A program made the translations under genes and the position numbers. From contig OY726572.1 of NCBI GenBank assembly GCA_963383645.1, positions 28,402,792-28,466,791 of the forward strand: DNA of 64,000 nt, given 5' to 3'. Origin of the DNA: Muscardinus avellanarius. Its lineage: Eukaryota; Chordata; Mammalia; Rodentia; Gliridae. How positions within the stretch are numbered: position 1 is the first letter of the stretch; every line of letters starts with the position of its first letter. The notes under the pieces were generated by a model. It made no database searches and was not told the DNA's origin. It saw only the letters and a program-made list of their open reading frames with translations. Below are positions 10,470 through 21,399 of the stretch, in pieces.

Positions 10470-12815
10470 GTTCCAATCCCACTCTTGAAGGCCCAAGCAC
10501 AGGCCTGTCCACCCAATAGACTCTGCTTCCAGCCTCACTGGCTCCAGTATCAGCCTTGTCTCATGTCAGGCTCAAATCCCAGCCTCGGGAGCACCAGCAC
10601 AAGCCTTGTCTTTAGGCTAGCTCCTATCTCAGCCTCCCTGGATCCAGCTACAGCCTCACCAAATGGCAGGCACCATTCCCGGCCTCACTGGCCCCAGCAC
10701 CAACCTCACCCCATGGCACCCTACTATCTCTACCTCCAAGGCCCCAGAAATGGTCCTGCCTCATGGCAGGCTCTGATCCCAGCCTTTCTGGCCCCAACAC
10801 TGGCCTCACCCCTCTGTAGGCTCTGATCTCTGCCTCTGAGGCCCCAGCAACGGTCCTGCCTCATGACAGGCTCTGTTCCTGGCCTTGCTGGCCCTGACAC
10901 TGCCTCACCCCTTGGCAGGTTCTGATCCCAGCCTCAGAGGCCCAGTACCAGCTTTGCCTCATGGCAGGCCCCAATCCCGGCCTCTCTGGTCCCGGCACCA
11001 GCCTTACCCCTTGGCAGGCTCTAATCCCAGCCTTGGAGGCCCCAGCACCTGCCTTGCGTCATAGCAGGCCCCAATCCTAGCCTTGCTGGCTTCGACAGCA
11101 GCCTCACCCCTCACCAGTTTTCAATCCCAGCCTCGGAGGCCCCTACACCGCCCTCACCCCTTGGCAGGCCCTGATCCCGGCCTCAGAGGCCCTAGCACCG
11201 GCCTTGCCTCATGGCAGGTTTCAATCCTGGCCTTGCTAGTCCCCACAACAGCCTCACCCCTCTCCAGTTTATAATCCCAGCCTCGGAGGCCCCAGCACCG
11301 GCCTTGCCTCATGGCCCCAATCCCGGCCACGCTGGCCCCAGCACCAGCCTTACCCCTTGGCAGGCTCTAATCCCAGCCTTGGAGGCCCCACCACTGGCCT
11401 CACCCCTCGGCAGGCTCTGATCCCGACCTTGGGGCCCCAGCACCAGCCTCACCCCTTGGCAGGCTATGATTCCAGCCTCAGAGGCTCAAGCACTGGCATT
11501 GCCTAATGGCAGGATTCAATCCTGGCCTTGCTGGCCCTGGCACTGGCCTCACCCCTCGCCAGTTTCCGATCCTGGCCTCAGAGGCCCCAGCACCACCCTT
11601 GTCTCACAGCAGGCCCAGATCCCGGCCTTGCTGGCCCCGACAGCGGCCTCACCCCTTGACAGGCTCTGATCCCAGCCTCTGAAGCCCCAGCACTGGCCTT
11701 GCCTCACAGCAGGCTCTGATCCCGGCCTTGAAGGCCCCAGCACCGGCTTCACCCCTTGGCATGTTCTGATCCTGGCATCAGAGGCCCCAGCAAGAGCCTC
11801 GCCTCACGGGAGGCCCTAATCCTAGTCTTGTTGGCTCCAGCACCGGCCTCACCCTTGGCCCACCCCTATCCTGGCCTCGGAGGCCCCAGTACCAGCCTTG
11901 CCTCATGGCAGGCCCCGATCCCGGCCTCGCTGGCCCTGGCACTAGCCTCAACCCTTGGCTGGCTTCAGTCCTTGCCTCAGAGGCTCCAGCACCAGCCTTG
12001 TCTCACAGCAGGCCCAGATCCCGGCCTTGCTGGCCCTGGCACTGGCCTCACCCCTTGTCAGTTTCCGATCCCAGCCTTGGAGGCCCTAGCACCACCCTTA
12101 TCTCACAGCAGGCCCAAATCCCAGCCTTGCTGGCCCTGACAGCAGCCTCACCATTTGGCAAGCTCCAATTGCAGCCTACAAGGCCCCAGTGCTGGCCTTG
12201 CCTCATGGCTAGCTCTGATCCCAGCCTCAGAGGCCCCTGCACCAGCCTCAGTCCTCAGCAGGCCCTGATCCTGGTCTCAGAAGCCCCAGCACCAGCCTTG
12301 CCTCATGGCAGGCCCCAATCCTGGACTCACTGGCCCCGGCACCGGCCTCAACCCTCAGCAGGCTCTGATTCAGGCCTTGGAGGCCCCAGCACCAGCCTCA
12401 CTCCTTGGCAGGCTATGATCCCAGCCTCGGAGGCCCCAGCACCGGCCTTGCCTCATGGCAGGCCCAGATCCTGGCCTTGCTGGCCCTGACAGAGGCCTCA
12501 CCCCTTGACAGGCTCTGATCCTGGCCTCAGAGGCCCCAGCACCACCCTTGTCTCACAGCAGACCCCTTGGCAGGCTCTGATTCCAGACTCTGAAGCCCCA
12601 GCACTGGCCTTTCCTCATGGCAGGCTCTGATCTTGGCCTTGCTGGGCCTGGCACTGGGCTCACCAGTCGACAGGCTCTGATCCCAGCCTCAGAGGCCCCA
12701 ACACAGGCCTTGTCTTATGACAGGCTCTGATCCCAGCCTCACTGGTCCCAGCAATGGTCTGGCCACTCAGCAGGCTCCTATCCTGGCCTCTGAGGCCTCA
12801 CCTCACCTCTGGCCT
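10470..12815 (-). repeat. VNTR of 50-bp units, composite copy 1 (~47 units)
   Basis: GC-rich tandem array. A representative unit on the plus strand is CAGGCTCTGATCCCAGCCTC, continuing GGAGGCCCCAGCACCGGCCT and TGCCTCATGG, 50 bp in all. Two unit types alternate: one has (A/G)GAGGCCCCAGCAC and ends TGCCTCATGG, the other has GCTGGCCC and ends CACCCCTTGG. The higher-order period is therefore about 100 bp. Stop codons are rare, so several ORFs of 60-190 codons arise; they have no coding support. Confidence 0.95.
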
Positions 12816-12897
12816 TACTGTCTTGCTGTGCATTGGGCTCTGTTCTCTGCCACTATGAGCAGGTCACCTACAGATGTTCCCTTTTATCTGCCCCCCC

Positions 12898-12944
12898 CCT
12901 TTTTTTTGGTGGTACTGGGGTCCCTGGAAACCCTTCCACCTCCA

Positions 12945-13010
<66 letters not shown>

Positions 13011-13140
13011 TTTTTCTTTTTTTAAATTTGGAAACAGGGTCTTTCAAGCCAGCAAGGCTGGCCTCAAGCCTGTGAGATCCTCCTGTCTCCGCCTCCCTAG
13101 CACAGGGATTACAAGTGTGTGCCACCACTCCTGGTGTTCC
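12898..13140 (-). repeat. B1-dID SINE with TA microsatellite inside composite copy 1
   Basis: The dID half (12898-12948) and the B1 half (about 13020-13140) are separated by a pure TA tract (about 12949-13001) plus a T-run. The same SINE sits at the same place in copies 2-4, so it is a fixed part of the composite element. Confidence 0.88.
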
Positions 13141-13159
13141 TTTATTTTTTTTTAAATAT

Positions 13160-13435
13160 GAAAGAGCAGTACATGTATTTTGCAGAAGCTGGGGCCCCAG
13201 ATACCCCATGATAATAAAATTCTGTCCTTCTGCCAAAGGCAGAGGTCCACACCCTCACTCCGAGAGTAGGCTCTGCTGCTCCATACATACCCTGGCCTCC
13301 CACTCTGCACAGAGGAGCATGGTGGCCATGAGGGCTGATGAATTCCAGAACCCGCAGTGTGGCAGCCCACCCTGAACATGCAGAGCTCCCTCTGAAACCC
13401 CCCCAAGCCATTTTACCACTTAGCATGTTGTCCAG
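13160..13435 (-). repeat. Repeated module B of composite copy 1
   Basis: On the minus strand it includes 'gagcagcagagcctactctc', then 'gtgtggacctctgcctttgg', then 'gacagaattttattatcatg'. A related module lies upstream at about 14340-14480, so the element holds two diverged copies of it. Its origin is not recognised. Confidence 0.75.
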
Positions 13436-13439
13436 AAAT

Positions 13440-14285
13440 CCCGATCATGTGTGGGAGGAGCAGTCTACTTTTGGGGAGATTTCCTTAGAAGTGCACGGTG
13501 GACTGGACTGGATCTGATTGCCCCTCCAAACTCTGGTCACCACCACCACCACCGCTGCCACTGCCATCTCGGTTCTCTCCCGAACACCCTTCCCACACAG
13601 TTTGTTTTCCAGAATTCCCGAGCATGTGCAGCATTAACGATATACTTTTAGGATATTTCTTTCAAATTATCATGTGGATTGGATTGAATCTCTGCCTTTT
13701 CCAAATGCTAACCACCGCTGTTGCTGTCACAGCCATCTCACTTCTTTTCCAAGCACCCTCTTCACACAGCATGTTGTCCCAAGTTCCCGAGTGTGTGCGG
13801 TGGTAGCATTCTACCTCTGGGGCTATTTCTTCACAAGATCCAGGAGTGTTGCATCAGATCTCTTCCTTTTGTGGATACTGGCCACTGCCATTGCCACTGC
13901 CTCCACCATCTCAATTCTTTCACAAACTCTTTTCCCACACTGCATGTTGTTCAGTATTCCTGAGCATGCGCAATGGTAGCATTACACCTTTGGGGCAATT
14001 TCTTCAGAAGATCAAGGTGGGTTGGATCCCATCTCTGCCTCTCCCAAATACTAGCCTCCACCGCCACCGCAGCTACTGCTGTTGCCACCGCCTTCCTCCT
14101 AGTTCTCTGCTGAGCTCCCTCCTTACAGATGATGTCCAGAATTCTTAAGCATGTAAAGAAGCTGTCCCCCTTTGCGGGGATTTTTCCAAAAGTTCCAGGT
14201 CAGTTGGATCCATTTTGTCTGCATCTCCAGAATTTTGGCTGCTGCCGCGGCCATCTTAACCCCTCTCCAATATTTATTGTTATTC
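13440..14285 (-). repeat. ~165-175-bp tandem units with GATGGC cores, composite copy 1
   Basis: Each minus-strand unit runs: G(A)GATGG(C), GGTGG-type triplet repeat, 'ggcagagat(t/c)', 'ccaatccac', 'gaagaaat(t)gcccc', 'gcacatgctc(a/g)gg', 'gacaacatg'. Core motifs appear (as GCCATCT on the plus strand) near 13562, 13731, 13905 and 14250. The copies are diverged from each other. Confidence 0.82.
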
Positions 14286-14289
14286 TTTT

Positions 14290-14603
14290 ATTTTTTTTTT
14301 AATAACAGAAGACAGTTTGTGTGGTTTGAAGAGGTTGTGGGATCAGGCACTCGGTAACAATGAATTTTTTCTATCTTCCAAGAGCGAGTCCCACAGCCTC
14401 ACTGCGCAGAGCAGGATCTGCTGTTCTAAGCACACCACAGCCCCTGCGCAGCACAGCGGCACTGAGTTCCTCAGGATGCACGGCTCGGTCTCTTGCTCGG
14501 TATCAAGCCTCCCAGGATGTGGGCTTGGCTTTCCGCCCAGCACCGGGTCTTCCTGGGTGCGAGCTGGACCACCAGCCCCCGCCCAAACCAGGTCTCCCTA
14601 GGC
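14290..14603 (-). repeat. Repeated module A of composite copy 1
   Basis: The minus strand has 'gaacagcagatcctgctctg', then 'gaggctgtggga', then 'ctcttggaaga', followed by an A-rich stretch. The same module starts copy 3 and follows the unique 5' domain of copies 2 and 4. Confidence 0.75.
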
Positions 14604-14619
14604 CTCTCACTAAATTTCT
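14604..14619. repeat. Target-site duplication of composite element 1, right
   Basis: Exact repeat of 9784-9799. The interrupted B1 sequence continues from 14620. Confidence 0.93.
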
Positions 14620-14689
14620 GAGGGCCTAGCTAAGTTATGTAGTTTAACAGTTAAATGTCCTTTATATGTTTATGTTTTGCATCTTCCAA

Positions 14690-14795
14690 CTGATTTATAA
14701 ACTGCCTATTACCAGGGATTATGCATCATCTCTTCTTGCAGCTGCCATGATAACTACTTAAGCCACTTGAGGCACTCAATAAATGATTGGTTGCA
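14690..14795 (+). repeat. L2-like fossil
   Basis: Ends 'gaggcactcaataaatgatt', a typical L2/MIR3 3' terminus. It is diverged. Confidence 0.45.
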
Positions 14796-15334
14796 TATAA
14801 ACAAAATAAATGCTTAACAAAAATATTTTATGTTAGTAAGGCATATATATCCTTTTAACAATTATTAATGAAGAATATGCAATGTAGTAATTTCTCATGA
14901 AAGGCTTACAACTGTTTCTGGAACTCAATAAAAAATAAAAAATCCACTAATCATCTTCAATTATTTTGGCAGTTGATCAAAGCCCAAAACAGAAGATAAA
15001 CAAATATAAACACTAACCCAGTGTCTAGTTCTCTGATTCGAGGCACAGCATTTTCTAGGCCATATCCATTTATTTCCTTTCTTCTAAATAATTAAAAGGA
15101 TTTTCATACTCAATTATGAAAATTTTAATTTTATCTTAAAATAATTATCTTAAGATAATTATTGAGATTTTCATAGTCAATTATGTTTAGGAAGGTAAAC
15201 TTAAGAGAAAAAAAGCAACAAAATAAAAAGTTCACCTGAGCAGCAATGGCCTGGTAGCAACATTATAATAGTTAAACTGTGCCTTGTACTGTCTCTGTGT
15301 GTGTGGTGTATGTGTACACTCATCTGCACACACA
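14796..15334. other. No recognised gene
   Basis: AT-rich sequence with a short palindromic run near 15125-15160 ('aattttatcttaaaataatt' facing 'aagataattattgag'). No other structure is supported. Confidence 0.4.
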
Positions 15335-15512
15335 TTACTGAGGATTTAACCCAAGTGTACACTATCACTGAGTTATACCCCCAGCCCTTTTCAATTTATT
15401 TTGAGACAGGGTATTGCTAAGTTGCTCAGGCTGGCCTTAAACTTGTAATCTTCCCTTAGTCTCCCAAGTAGCTGGGAATACAGGTTTTCACCACTAGCCC
15501 TAGCTCCAATAT
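15335..15512 (-). repeat. B1-dID SINE
   Basis: Minus-strand dID ('gctgggggtataactcagtg') is joined through an A-rich linker to B1 ('ttactaagctacttgg'-type region near 15460-15490). It is moderately diverged. Confidence 0.8.
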
Positions 15513-16741
15513 CTTTTAATTAGATTGTTTTAATGGCTACAAGCAAAGTTCCGCATTATACGTTAATTATTTTTTCTTTCTTCCATTAGTCTCTAAGCTC
15601 TGGAGAGCCAGAGATATGTTTTTTTTTTAATTTTATGTTTTTTAATTTATAAATCTTCAGTATCTAGTAGTTTTGTGTATATATTTTGGGGAGTCTCCAT
15701 CCCCACAAACTTTCCCCTCCTCCCATATCATTATTATTAGATGAAGAAAAAGACTAGAAGTGACTCCCTAGAGTACTGGAATTGTGACTACTAAGGACCT
15801 GGGTCATCATTTTTCATACCTCTTCACATATGGAGAAAAACTGTGATACATGCATAGCTGTCAACAGCCTTCCTCTTTCTGAGTTGCCATTCTTCCTGCA
15901 AACAGCTAACAAAGTCATGCGGTTTAAGAGTGAAGTGATAGAAATTTCTTATGCTTCCACTAGAAAATATCAGCTCTAGTCTCTTCCTCTGTTGTGAGCA
16001 GACTTAGGTCATGGTAAACAACCCAAACACAGTCTCAGTATTTTCAATAACCTTTATTGTAATAATTACAAAGGCAGAGCCTTTATTTGTTAACACCCCA
16101 CACAATTATAGTATTTCTCACCAACTGACAATACTTTGAGGTAGAGAGAGAAAGAAAGTAGATTATTACAACCTGAAAGTCAGGTTCGGCTCAGTTGGTT
16201 GTGTTATGGTCTCAAGTCCATCTGGGTCAGTTGTATTCTGATCCATGTCTTCAGGTCTGGCTATAACCAGTGCTCAACCAGAAACAAAGGTGAGGTATTG
16301 ACCAATGGCTACCAGCACAGCTAGCCAGGTCAACGTTCAGCCTTATTATTTGTGGTGGGAATGGCAAGGTGTCAAGGCTCCTGGGCAGAAGAGACTATGA
16401 GATTTTGGTCTTAAGTAGTGACAATTACAATCCTCAGGATGCCAGGGATTCCATATGGTTGTCAAGGTGCTCCTGATCAGCAGGCACTGCAGCTGTGTGT
16501 TGCCTATCATGCCTGGGTATTGCACCTGGTGTCTGGTACATGATACCTTGGGTGAGCTGCGCCAGGCATGTGTCTGCTTTGATGCACATCATGATCATGC
16601 TGAAGTGTGGTGAGCCACTCCTAGGTGTGCTTTGGGGATTATATCCCTCTTTGTATTTCATGATGCCCCTCTCTTTAATGTGCTCTATACATTGTCTTTC
16701 TTGCCTAGAATATGCTATTATTTTCTTAGGTTTCTGTAACA
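15513..16741. other. No recognised gene; possible old LTR at about 16020-16350
   Basis: On the minus strand, two AATAAA signals ('aacaaataaaggctctgcct' and 'acaataaaggttattg') lie close together at the end of a non-coding stretch near 16040-16100. This would suit an LTR or a retroposed 3' UTR. I cannot define termini or a target duplication. Confidence 0.3.
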
Positions 16742-16870
16742 AAAATGTATGCAGAACTTAGTGTGTACCAGGGTTTAGGCTAAGTGCTTTTCATGGATCA
16801 TCTCACTTAATTCTCATGAGATGTGACAGGTATTACTATGATCATTTTACCAATGATAAAACTGATATAT
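16742..16870 (+). repeat. MIR-like SINE fossil
   Basis: 'gctaagtgcttttcatggat', then 'ctcacttaattctcatgaga', then 'attttaccaatgataaaact' follow the MIR core order. Confidence 0.6.
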
Positions 16871-17085
16871 TAACAATTTAAATTACTAGTTTCACTAATT
16901 TATAATACCACTAATGGCATATTGCTTTCCTTTCCCCACATGATATATAATTATATTGCACCAATAAAATTCTAAAACAAAGCAAAACAAATAAAACCAC
17001 AAAAGCCCAAAGGACAATAAAATGCTGGCTTAATTTATGCCTTGTAACTTTTGCAGATAAAAGTAAAAATACATAGCTCCTTAAG

Positions 17086-17335
17086 AGATTTTACCTTCTT
17101 ATCGGGTGTGGTGGCACATGCTTGTAATCCCAGCATTTGGGAGGTTGAGACTGGAAGACCATGGTTTTCAGAAAGTCTCAGCTACTTAGTGATGCCCTTA
17201 GCAACTCAGTGAGACTCAGTTTCAAAATAAAGAATAAAAAAAATAGGGTTGGGGGTGCAGCTCGAAGGCAGAATGCCCTTGGGATCCATTCCCAGTACTG
17301 TAAAAAAAAAAAAAAAAAAAAGATTTTTACCTTCT
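17086..17335 (+). repeat. B1-dID SINE with target duplication
   Basis: B1 ('gggtgtggtggcacatgctt') plus linker plus dID ('tagggttgggggtgcagc') ends in a poly(A). Flanking copies of AGATTTTACCTTCT at 17086-17099 and 17321-17335 (one extra T) mark it as a discrete insertion. Confidence 0.9.
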
Positions 17336-17820
17336 CAACTACTGTAATTTTACATGATATTCTGATCTAGTGCATAGTAATTTGAGGTAAGGATACAACT
17401 GAAATCCTTTACAGGGTCTATTAAATGGAGCAGAGATTCATATTATTCCAGCTATGATGATGTGCTACCTAAAAGTAAACACTTAAGGGGAAAACATTTC
17501 AATATTTTAGATAAGATTTACACAAAAACATTCAAAGGGCAAAATCAGTGATTTAAACACCATGGAAACAAAATCTAAGAATGACCAAATAGTCTGATGT
17601 GTACAAGAGATCAGGAAGTAAATTATCAACGGTCTTCAAATTTAGAAAAGATTGGAATCAGGAGAAGAGTGGCCACCTGTCAACTGTCTGTGGTATGAGC
17701 AAGCCCTGCAGCTAGTGATCCAATTAAAACTAGAAAGGAGTTAGATTTAAGTTTTAGAGAGCAGCAGTCACTGTAGTGCTTGATACATTAGAGGCTAATA
17801 CTTTATTTCTGAAAAACTAT

Positions 17821-17847
17821 TTAGAATGAGAAAGATTGACCATTTAC

Positions 17848-17886
<39 letters not shown>

Positions 17887-17939
17887 ACTTTAATATATAT
17901 ATTATATTATATATATTTAATTTTACTTTTATATACATT

Positions 17940-17979
<40 letters not shown>

Positions 17980-18086
17980 TAAATGGTCAATCTTTCTCAT
18001 TCTATATATATTAAAGTAAATGGTCAATCTTTCTCATTCTAATTCTAATAATCTCATAATAATTCTAATCTTTCTCATTCTAATAT

Positions 18087-18133
<47 letters not shown>
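17821..18133. repeat. AT-rich inverted and direct repeats next to composite copy 2
   Basis: AGAATGAGAAAGATTGACCA plus TTTACT (17823-17848) is repeated in perfect inverted form at 17978-18003 and again at 18015-18040. The last pair extends to 36 bp if flanks are included (17821-17856 versus 18007-18042). A partial third inverted copy lies near 18065-18082. Pure TA tracts fill the intervals. Confidence 0.95.
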
Positions 18134-18136
<3 letters not shown>

Positions 18137-18480
18137 TTGTAGTCAAACATCATAATGGAATACAAGACTTGTGAGAATATACAAGCACACATCATCCAAT
18201 TATCCCTTATCCCCTCCCCATCCCATTCCCTCCTCATCCCTCAATCCCATGCTTGATTTGGTGATTAACTTTGATTCATTTGTTGACATATATCATGCTT
18301 TTTAAAGAGATTCCATCTTCTCCCATCCCATTTCCTCTGATTGGTCACCTTAATTGCTCTTCCATGGGGCCCTTTCTTCAACTAGATCTCCTCCCATTAC
18401 CCATTTCTTCCTAGTTTTTGCATATTAAGGAAAGCATCTGACTTTCTATTTTCTGTGATGTTTCTCTATGTATGCCAAAT
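18134..18480 (-). repeat. L1-derived 3' end of composite copy 2
   Basis: Matches 45400-45746 and 10084-10460. It begins on the plus strand with 'gcattgtagtcaaacatcat' directly after a TA tract. Confidence 0.85.
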
Positions 18481-18494
18481 TGCAAGTTCCAATC

Positions 18495-20565
18495 CTGCTC
18501 CTGAATCCTGGCCCCCTGGCAAACTCTGATCCTGGCCTCGCTGGCTCAAGCACCAGCCTTGCCTCATGGGTGGTCCCAATCCCTGCCTTACTGGCTCCAG
18601 CTCTGGCCTCACCCCTCCACAGGCTTCAATCCTGGCCTCAAAGGCCCCAGAACTGGCCTTGCCTTACGGCAGGCTCTGGTCCCGGCCTCACTGTCCCCAG
18701 CACCAGCCTAAACACTTGACAGGCTCCAATCCCCACCTCAGAGGCCCCAAGACTGACCTTGCCTCACTACAGGCTCTGATTCAGGCCTCACTGGCCCCGG
18801 CACTGGCCTAACCCCTCAGCAGGCTCTGATCCAGGCCTCAGAGGCCCCAGCACAGGCCTTGCTGTCATCCCCCAAGACTCCAACCCGCAGGGGCTTAGAG
18901 AATGACACAGACACCTCTTCAGCTGAAATATAAATTCTTCTTTAATGGATCCTTAATATGTCTCAATATGTCTCTGAATATGTCTCTCTTAATATGTCTG
19001 ACAATGCGTACAACAAGCACAATATATATCAGCATCATAATCCCTCCCTCTATTCTCTACCAACCCCAAGCTTTCCACAGCTAGGGCATGCACACTTCTG
19101 ACTCTCTCATAGGCAGGCTGGTGGTAGCATGAGGCTTTGCATCACTGATCATTCTGCAGGCACGTAGCATGGCACACTGCGCATGCTCAAGGAGACGTCC
19201 ATCTTGTGAGTCTCATGACTTGGCTGCAAGCCTAGGCGCCATCTTGAATCCACGCTGGCAACAAGCCTGGGTGCCATCTTGGTCCAGCCGAGTGGGCCCC
19301 GACACCTTGCCTCACAGTAGACCCCAATTCTGGCCTCGCTGGCTCTGGCACCAGCCTCACCCCTTTGCATGCTACGATCCCAGCCTCAGAAGTCCCAGCA
19401 CTGGCCCTGCCTCACATCAGGCTCTGATCCCGGCCTCACTGGCCCCAGCACCAGCCTAACCCCTTGGCAGGCTCCAATCCTGGCTTCAGAGGACCCAGCA
19501 CCAGCCCTGACTCATAGCAGGCTCCAGTTCTGGCCTCGGAGGCCCCAGCATTGCCCTTTCCTCATGGTGGGCCCTAATTCCAGCCTTGCTGGCCCCGGCA
19601 CCAGCTTCACTCCTTGGCAGTCTCCAATCCCGGCCTCAGAGGTCCCAGCACTGGCCTTGCCTCATGGCAGACTCCAGTCCCGGCCTCGCTGACCACAGCA
19701 CCAGCCTAACCTCTCATCAGGCTCCAATCCCAGCCTCAGAGGCCCCAGCACCGGCCTTGTCTCACTGCAGGCTTTAATCCTGGCCTTGCTGGCTCAGGCT
19801 CTGGCATCACTACTCCACAGGTTTTGATCCTGGCCTCGGAGGCTCCAGTACCAGCCTTGCCTCACAGCAGGTCCCAATCCCAGTCAGGCTGGCACCAGCA
19901 CCGGTCTCACCTCTCGGCAGGCTCCGATCCCAGCCTTGGAGGTCCTAGTGCTGGCCTTGCTACACAGTGGGCCCCAATCATGGCCAGGCTGGCCCTGTCA
20001 CTAGTCTCACCACTTGGCAGGCTCTGATCCCGACCTTGGAGACCCTAGTGCCAGCCTTGCCTCATGGCAAGCCCTGATCCCGGCCTTGCTGGCCCCAGCA
20101 CTGGCCTCACCCCTCGGCAGGCTACAATCCTGGCCTCAAAGGCCCAGCACTGGCCTTGCCTCATAGCAGGCCCCAATCCAGGCCTTGCTGGCCCCGGTAA
20201 TGGCCTAACCTCTCAGCAGGCTCCAATCTCGGCCTTGGAGGCCCCACCATGGGCCTTACCTCACGTCAGGCTCTGATCCTGGAATTGCCGGCCCTGGCCC
20301 TGGCCTAACCCCTCAGCAGGCTCTGATCTTGGCCTCAGAGGCCCAAGCACTGGCCTTGCCTCATGGCAGACTCTGATCCCTTCCTCACTGGCCCTGGCAT
20401 CGGCCTCACCACTTGGCCGGCTCCAATCCCAGCCTCAAACAGAGGCGCATCCCTGGCCTTGCCTCACAACAGGCTCCAATCCTGACCTCCCTCGCCCTGG
20501 CGTTGGCTTTGTCTCTTGGCAGATTCCTATCCTGGCCTCAGAGTCCACAGCACTGGCCTTTTTGT
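18495..20565 (-). repeat. VNTR of 50-bp units, composite copy 2, split by an LTR
   Basis: Same 50-bp unit and two alternating unit types as copy 1. Without the 442-bp LTR and one 6-bp duplication it holds about 32-33 units. Confidence 0.93.
18863..19304 (-). mobile_element. Solo LTR (442 bp) inserted in the VNTR of copy 2
   Basis: On the minus strand it begins TGTCGGGGCCC and ends GGGGGATGACA. CCTTGC duplications flank it (18857-18862 and 19305-19310). A 6-bp duplication is usual for class II (ERVK/IAP-like) retroviruses. ATTAAA (18941-18946, reversed) is a candidate polyadenylation signal and TATATATT lies upstream of it. The 5' part carries repeated CAAGATGG(C) motifs and a GCATGCGCAGTG motif. 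No internal region is left, so it arose by LTR-LTR recombination. Confidence 0.9.
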
Positions 20566-20649
20566 TCATTGGGTTCTGGTCTCTGTCACTATGAGCAGGT
20601 CATCTACAGAAGTTCCTTTTTTATTTTTTTTATTTTTTATTTTTTTGTT

Positions 20650-21050
<401 letters not shown>

Positions 21051-21399
21051 CCGGGACTCCAAATAGCTAGTGTGAATAAATTTTGTCTTCCCTCTGGAGG
21101 CAGAGGTCCATAGCTTCTCTTTGGAAAGTAGATTCTGCCATTCCACGTGAGCCCTGGCCTCCCACTCTGTGCAGAGGAGTGTGGTGGCCATTAGGGCTGA
21201 TGATTCCCATAACATGCAACATATAGGCCCACCACAGCTATGCGGGGCTCCTTCTGATACCCCCCCCCCCAATACCATTTTGCCACTTAGCATATTGCCC
21301 AGGCTTCTTGATCATGTATGGCAGGTGCAGTCAGTTTACTCTGGGGGGATTTCCTCAAAAGCTCAAGGTGGACTGAACTGGATCCGTTTGCCCCACCAA

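Larger units (their letters stand above)
9800..14603 (-). mobile_element. Composite SVA-like retroelement, copy 1 (4.8 kb, 5'-truncated)
   Basis: In sense (minus) order: one copy of the duplicated module (14603-14290), an array of ~165-175-bp units (14285-13440), a second copy of the module (13435-13160), a B1-dID SINE with a TA microsatellite in its linker (13140-12898), a short spacer, a 50-bp-unit VNTR (12815-10470), an L1-derived 3' end (10460-10084), about 275 bp of unique DNA, and a terminal A-run. Perfect 16-bp duplications flank the whole unit, so all these parts inserted together. It lacks the 5' 300-400 bp that copies 2 and 4 have. There is no coding capacity. Movement must have used the L1 machinery, which is inferred from the A-tail, the target duplication and the L1 3' end. 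Confidence 0.9.

Noticed and set aside
11905..12489. Longest ORFs (up to about 194 codons) in 10460-12830 and similar ones in 18468-20500, 35832-36534 and 44971-45438
   Set aside because: They lie wholly in the 50-bp VNTR. The repeat is stop-poor and open in several frames on both strands, which is what tandem GC-rich DNA gives by chance.
10470..12815. VNTR considered as a CRISPR array or satellite
   Set aside because: Units are contiguous without unique spacers, and the array sits at a fixed place in a dispersed element, so it is neither CRISPR nor a classical satellite block.
16434..16761. ORFs of 88-102 codons on both strands considered as a retrogene fragment
   Set aside because: No similarity I recognise, and the region looks like an old LTR or 3' UTR-like sequence with paired AATAAA signals.
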